Part shown: positions 9,162-12,052 of the stretch, one piece after another | How the letters are laid out: each line of letters begins with the position of its first letter | How positions within the stretch are numbered: the stretch's first letter is position 1 | DNA from: Cellulomonadaceae bacterium | GTDB taxonomy: Bacteria > Actinomycetota > Actinomycetes > Actinomycetales > Cellulomonadaceae | DNA: 12,052 nt | Direction of reading: 5' to 3' | Assembly (NCBI GenBank): GCA_031283115.1 | Contig: JAITCK010000147.1 | Location: 1-12,052 of the forward strand | Made by a program: the position numbers and the translations under genes | Notes under the pieces: model-generated | Databases searched by the model: none | The model's input: only the letters and a program-made list of their open reading frames with translations | What the model was told of the DNA's origin: nothing

Positions 9162-12052
9162 TCACCTTTCAGGCTGTGTGTAGCCGTCGATGCAGCCATC
9201 ATTCTCGGCGGAGAGGAGGGCGGTGACGGCTTTGAGGGGGATGGGGATCCAGGTGGGGCGTTGGCGGGTTTCGTAGACCACCTCGTAGAGGGCTTTGTCG
9301 AGGGTGAAGGCGCGCAGAATGCTGTCAGCCACAGAGGGATCGAGGCCGGGTGTGGCTGCGGCGGCAGCCTGGTAGGCGTCAAGGAAGGCCGTTTGAGCCT
9401 CGCTTGCCCAGGATTCGTCGGCTGTTTGGCCTACGGCGGCTGCGTAGGCCAAACTGCGGAGTACCCCGGCAACGTCACGTAGGGGCAGGTCGGGGGCGGT
9501 GCGTTGGGCGACAGGCCGTTGGGGTTCGCCTTCAAAGTCGAGCAGTTTCCAGCCGTCGCTGCTGTGCAGCACCTGGCCGAGGTGGAGGTCGCCGTGGATG
9601 CGTTGCAGAGGCAGAGGCGGGAGGGCCACCTCCAACCGGTCGAAGAGGTGCCCGATGGCGGCCTCGTAGCCGGTCAGTGCTGGCGCTACAGCGAGAGCCT
9701 GCTTGGCCCGCTGCCGCAGGCCAGCGACAAACAGGGCGGGGTCGAGCACAGGCCCCAAGTCCAGGGCTTCTCGCATGGTTGCGTGGAAGTTGGCCAGCGT
9801 TGCTCCCAGGCTGGCAGCCAAGGCGGCAAAAGACTGTCCGCTGCGGGCGTAGGTGCAGGCCAGTTCGAAGCCGTCGTCGGCGTCGGTCACCAGTTGGGCG
9901 ACAACCGCCAGATGGGTGGGGGTGCCGGGAAGGGCCGTCGTCGCATCTGGCAGGCCAGCAGACCCGACTGGCAGGGCGACGTTGACTGCGCCCAACACTG
10001 GCGGTACGCCAGCGAATCCGGCAGCCGTCAAGGCCTGCGGAACCAGCACGTCAGGGTGGGGTCCAGGCGACACGGTGCGCAGAATCTTCATCATCGCGCC
10101 AGGGTGCACGCCACCGGGGCGGGCCGCAGGCGCCAGCACGGACGTGTTGGACTGCTCGCCTGCCAGCACGTGCGCGCCGGTGAGGTCGGGGGCTGGGATA
10201 CCGGCAGCGGCCAGCAGGGCAGCCCAGACGGCAGGGGACAGGCCACCATCAAGCACGGCAAGCCCATCTACGACGCCGATAAGGCCGGGAATCTCCATTT
10301 CAGCGCCGCCAACAGCACCGTCAACCCCTCCAACAGCGCTGTCAGCAGTCACGGCATCCCCGACATTGCCCGCCCCGGCGCCATTGCTGACGGCGGCAGC
10401 AGGCAGCAGTTGCACGGGAATCTGCACGATGGCATCGCCCACCCGCATGAGTGCGCTGATGACGTCGGCAGCCAGTGGAACCTCCCGCCAGGGTTCCGGC
10501 GTGCCCTCAACACCGCCGGGATACCAGCGGTGGCCCGGCGCCCAGGCGGCGATCAGGGAATATGTTGCGGCTGACAGGTAGGTTCCGGCGGGGTGGCTGG
10601 CAAGTGATGGCCTGCCGGGGGTGCTGACAACCGCGGTAGCGTCGCCAATAACTGTGGTGGCGGGCGGTTGGAGGGCCAGCCAGAAGAAGTCTCTCGGGCC
10701 GAAGGTTAGGCTGAGTTGGCCGCCGTCGGACACGGAGGGGAAGTGGCCTCCACCGAAAACGTCCACAACGTCCCAGCCTTCGAAACCGGGCAGGTCGATG
10801 ACGGTGCTCCGGGCCGTGGACGACAGGTTGGACACGGACAGCAGGGTTTCGCCTGCGCGGCCACCGTTCTGCCCCCCGTTCTTCATGCTGTCACGCACGC
10901 TGTTACGTGCGTCATCAGGCACACCAGCGCCGCTAGTAACACCAGCGTCGCTAGTAACACCAGCAGGCGTGCCAGCAGCACCGGTCACACCAGCAGTATC
11001 TGATGTACCAGCGCCATGAGACGCGCCAACATCGGACCGGGTGAAGGCGAGGATAGCCTCATCGCTGTCGGCCCTGGCCACAAAGTCGCCACGACCAAAA
11101 GCAGGGTGGTCCCGGCGCACGCCCAACATTCTGCGCACCCAGCCCAGCAGGGCGTGAGGTTGACTCATCTGTCCTTCAACATTGACGTGTTCGTAATGGT
11201 GGCTGGGTGACTGGATCACCGGCAGGTAGAGCTGGCCGGGGTCGGCGGTGGAGAAGCCTGCGTTACGGTCGGGCGTCCACTGCATGGGCGTGCGCACGGA
11301 GTCACGGTCGGGCAGCCAAATGTTGTCGCCCATGCCGATTTCATCGCCGTAGTAGAGGCAGGGTGAACCGGGCAGGGACAGGAGCAGGGCGTGGGCGAGT
11401 TGGATTTCCCGCCGCGAATCATCGAGCAGGGGCGCTAACCGCCGCCGGATGCCAATGTTGGCCCGCATCTGCGGGTCGGGGGCATACCAGGCATACATGG
11501 CCTCACGTTCAGCGGGGGACACCATCTCTAAAGTCAACTCGTCGTGGTTGCGTAAAAAGGTGGCCCACTGGCCTCCGGCAGGTACGGCGGGAGTATCAGC
11601 CATGATGTCGTAGATGGCGCGAGCCTGCTGGTCACGCAGGGCGTAGAAGATGCGCGGCATCACAGGGAAGTGGAAGCAGAGATGACATTCGGGTGCCTGG
11701 TCGCTGCCAAAATATTCGATGACATCGGCGGGCCACTGGTTGGCTTCGGCCAGCATGATGCGGCCGGGAAACTCGGCGTCGATCATGGCGCGCAGGCCAG
11801 CAATGAAACGGTGGGTGGCGGGCAGATTTTCACCTGTTGTGCCGTCGGCTTCCGTCAGAAAAGGCACGGCATCCAGGCGGAAGCCGTCAACGCCTAGACG
11901 CAGCCACAACCGGGCCACATCGTGCAGGGCGGCGACAACGCGAGGGTTGTCAAAGTTGAGGTCGGGCTGGTGGCTGAAAAACCGGTGCCAAAAATATTGG
12001 CGGCGCTGAGAGTCAAAAGTCCAGTTGGACGTTTCGGTGTCCACAAAAATGA
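9162..12052 (-). CDS. treS-mak: Trehalose synthase / maltokinase fusion, 5'-truncated by the window
   Basis: At least 963 codons; the frame runs off the right edge, and about 190 N-terminal residues are missing by comparison with known TreS. Numbering from the internal GTG at 12044, the GH13 part has the nucleophile D58 (GFRLDAV), acid/base E100 (MLAEANQWP) and D168 (LRNHDEL). It interconverts trehalose and maltose. The C-terminal maltokinase has [10 protein letters not shown] (H817-D819) and LLDFEGEP (D836), plus the usual ending [14 protein letters not shown], and makes maltose 1-phosphate from maltose and ATP for GlgE alpha-glucan synthesis. All key residues are present. Unusual low-complexity G/A/T/V-rich inserts lie in the TreS C-terminal domain and in the kinase N-terminal region. 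This is host DNA next to the insertion, undamaged by it. Confidence 0.95.
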   Translation of the reverse strand, partial: IFVDTETSNWTFDSQRRQYFWHRFFSHQPDLNFDNPRVVAALHDVARLWLRLGVDGFRLDAVPFLTEADGTTGENLPATHRFIAGLRAMIDAEFPGRIMLAEANQWPADVIEYFGSDQAPECHLCFHFPVMPRIFYALRDQQARAIYDIMADTPAVPAGGQWATFLRNHDELTLEMVSPAEREAMYAWYAPDPQMRANIGIRRRLAPLLDDSRREIQLAHALLLSLPGSPCLYYGDEIGMGDNIWLPDRDSVRTPMQWTPDRNAGFSTADPGQLYLPVIQSPSHHYEHVNVEGQMSQPHALLGWVRRMLGVRRDHPAFGRGDFVARADSDEAILAFTRSDVGASHGAGTSDTAGVTGAAGTPAGVTSDAGVTSGAGVPDDARNSVRDSMKNGGQNGGRAGETLLSVSNLSSTARSTVIDLPGFEGWDVVDVFGGGHFPSVSDGGQLSLTFGPRDFFWLALQPPATTVIGDATAVVSTPGRPSLASHPAGTYLSAATYSLIAAWAPGHRWYPGGVEGTPEPWREVPLAADVISALMRVGDAIVQIPVQLLPAAAVSNGAGAGNVGDAVTADSAVGGVDGAVGGAEMEIPGLIGVVDGLAVLDGGLSPAVWAALLAAAGIPAPDLTGAHVLAGEQSNTSVLAPAARPGGVHPGAMMKILRTVSPGPHPDVLVPQALTAAGFAGVPPVLGAVNVALPVGSAGLPDATTALPGTPTHLAVVAQLVTDADDGFELACTYARSGQSFAALAASLGATLANFHATMREALDLGPVLDPALFVAGLRQRAKQALAVAPALTGYEAAIGHLFDRLEVALPPLPLQRIHGDLHLGQVLHSSDGWKLLDFEGEPQRPVAQRTAPDLPLRDVAGVLRSLAYAAAVGQTADESWASEAQTAFLDAYQAAAAATPGLDPSVADSILRAFTLDKALYEVVYETRQRPTWIPIPLKAVTALLSAENDGCIDGYTQPER
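10921..10965. repeat. 18-bp tandem repeat, 2.5 copies, in treS-mak
   Basis: An 18-bp unit is repeated at 10921-10938 and 10939-10956 with one difference, then half a copy to 10965. It stays in frame and encodes repeats of the form Gly-Val-Thr-Ser-X-Ala in a low-complexity insert. Copy number is likely to vary between strains by slippage. Confidence 0.7.

Noticed and set aside
9504..10574. Long plus-strand open frames opposite treS-mak (also 9853-10581)
   Set aside because: They are antisense shadows of a clear enzyme gene in G+C-rich DNA. The proteins are low-complexity and have no ribosome binding site or motif.

Overview
This window is the right-hand end of an integrated actinobacterial prophage or phage-like element, followed by host chromosome. 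High G+C, GTG starts, many 4-nt ATGA/GTGA gene overlaps, actinophage-type proteins and a fused trehalose synthase/maltokinase point to a high-GC Actinomycetota. Actinomycetaceae is my best guess, but this is an inference from style and I cannot prove the genus. The element occupies about 1-9103 and continues beyond the left edge. Host DNA starts at about 9104.

Layout. (1) 1-1698, minus strand: late-proximal genes. These are a small HNH endonuclease, a small coiled-coil-like protein, a zinc-ribbon/winged-helix DNA-binding protein, and the first codons of a gene that resembles the small ORFs beside phage terminases. The intergenic DNA holds unusual repeats: a G/C-rich dyad cluster after the HNH gene and three TGCCGCA copies spaced exactly 10 bp apart. 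(2) 1929-5099, minus strand: the early/replication block. Reading in transcription order it has a Cro-like HTH gene, a small winged-helix gene, a 76-aa protein, a one-TM protein, a double-HTH protein, a 99-aa protein, and a 430-aa replication-initiator-like protein. The 99-aa gene carries a cluster of GACGTCCAC sites and a perfect 15-bp inverted repeat, which makes it a candidate replication origin. (3) 5104-5139: a dyad operator between the divergent Cro-like gene and the repressor gene (5145-5504, plus). (4) 5573-7593, plus strand: a cargo block between repressor and integrase. It has a strong hairpin, a 30-aa hydrophobic peptide, a 53-aa two-TM protein, a 75-aa HTH protein, a ribbon-helix-helix/Doc toxin-antitoxin pair and a MazEF-type pair. 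(5) 7658-8911, minus strand: tyrosine integrase. (6) 8941-8996: phased arm-type repeats. (7) 9057-9103: the 3' part of a tRNA gene, probably tRNA-Ala(CGC), forming the right attachment site. (8) 9112-9144: terminator, then the host treS-mak fusion (minus), whose 5' end lies off the window.

How it fits together. The integrase and the phased repeats next to the tRNA fragment define the element's right boundary. The divergent repressor/Cro-like pair with its dyad forms the lysogeny switch. The rightward cargo genes sit where lysogenically expressed 'moron' genes usually lie and include two addiction modules that would penalise loss of the element. The leftward operon is built for replication and then packaging. 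The most interesting unexplained parts are the candidate origin (3309-3496), the tiny membrane-peptide cluster (5664-6205) and the candidate packaging/regulatory repeats (842-868, 1277-1367).
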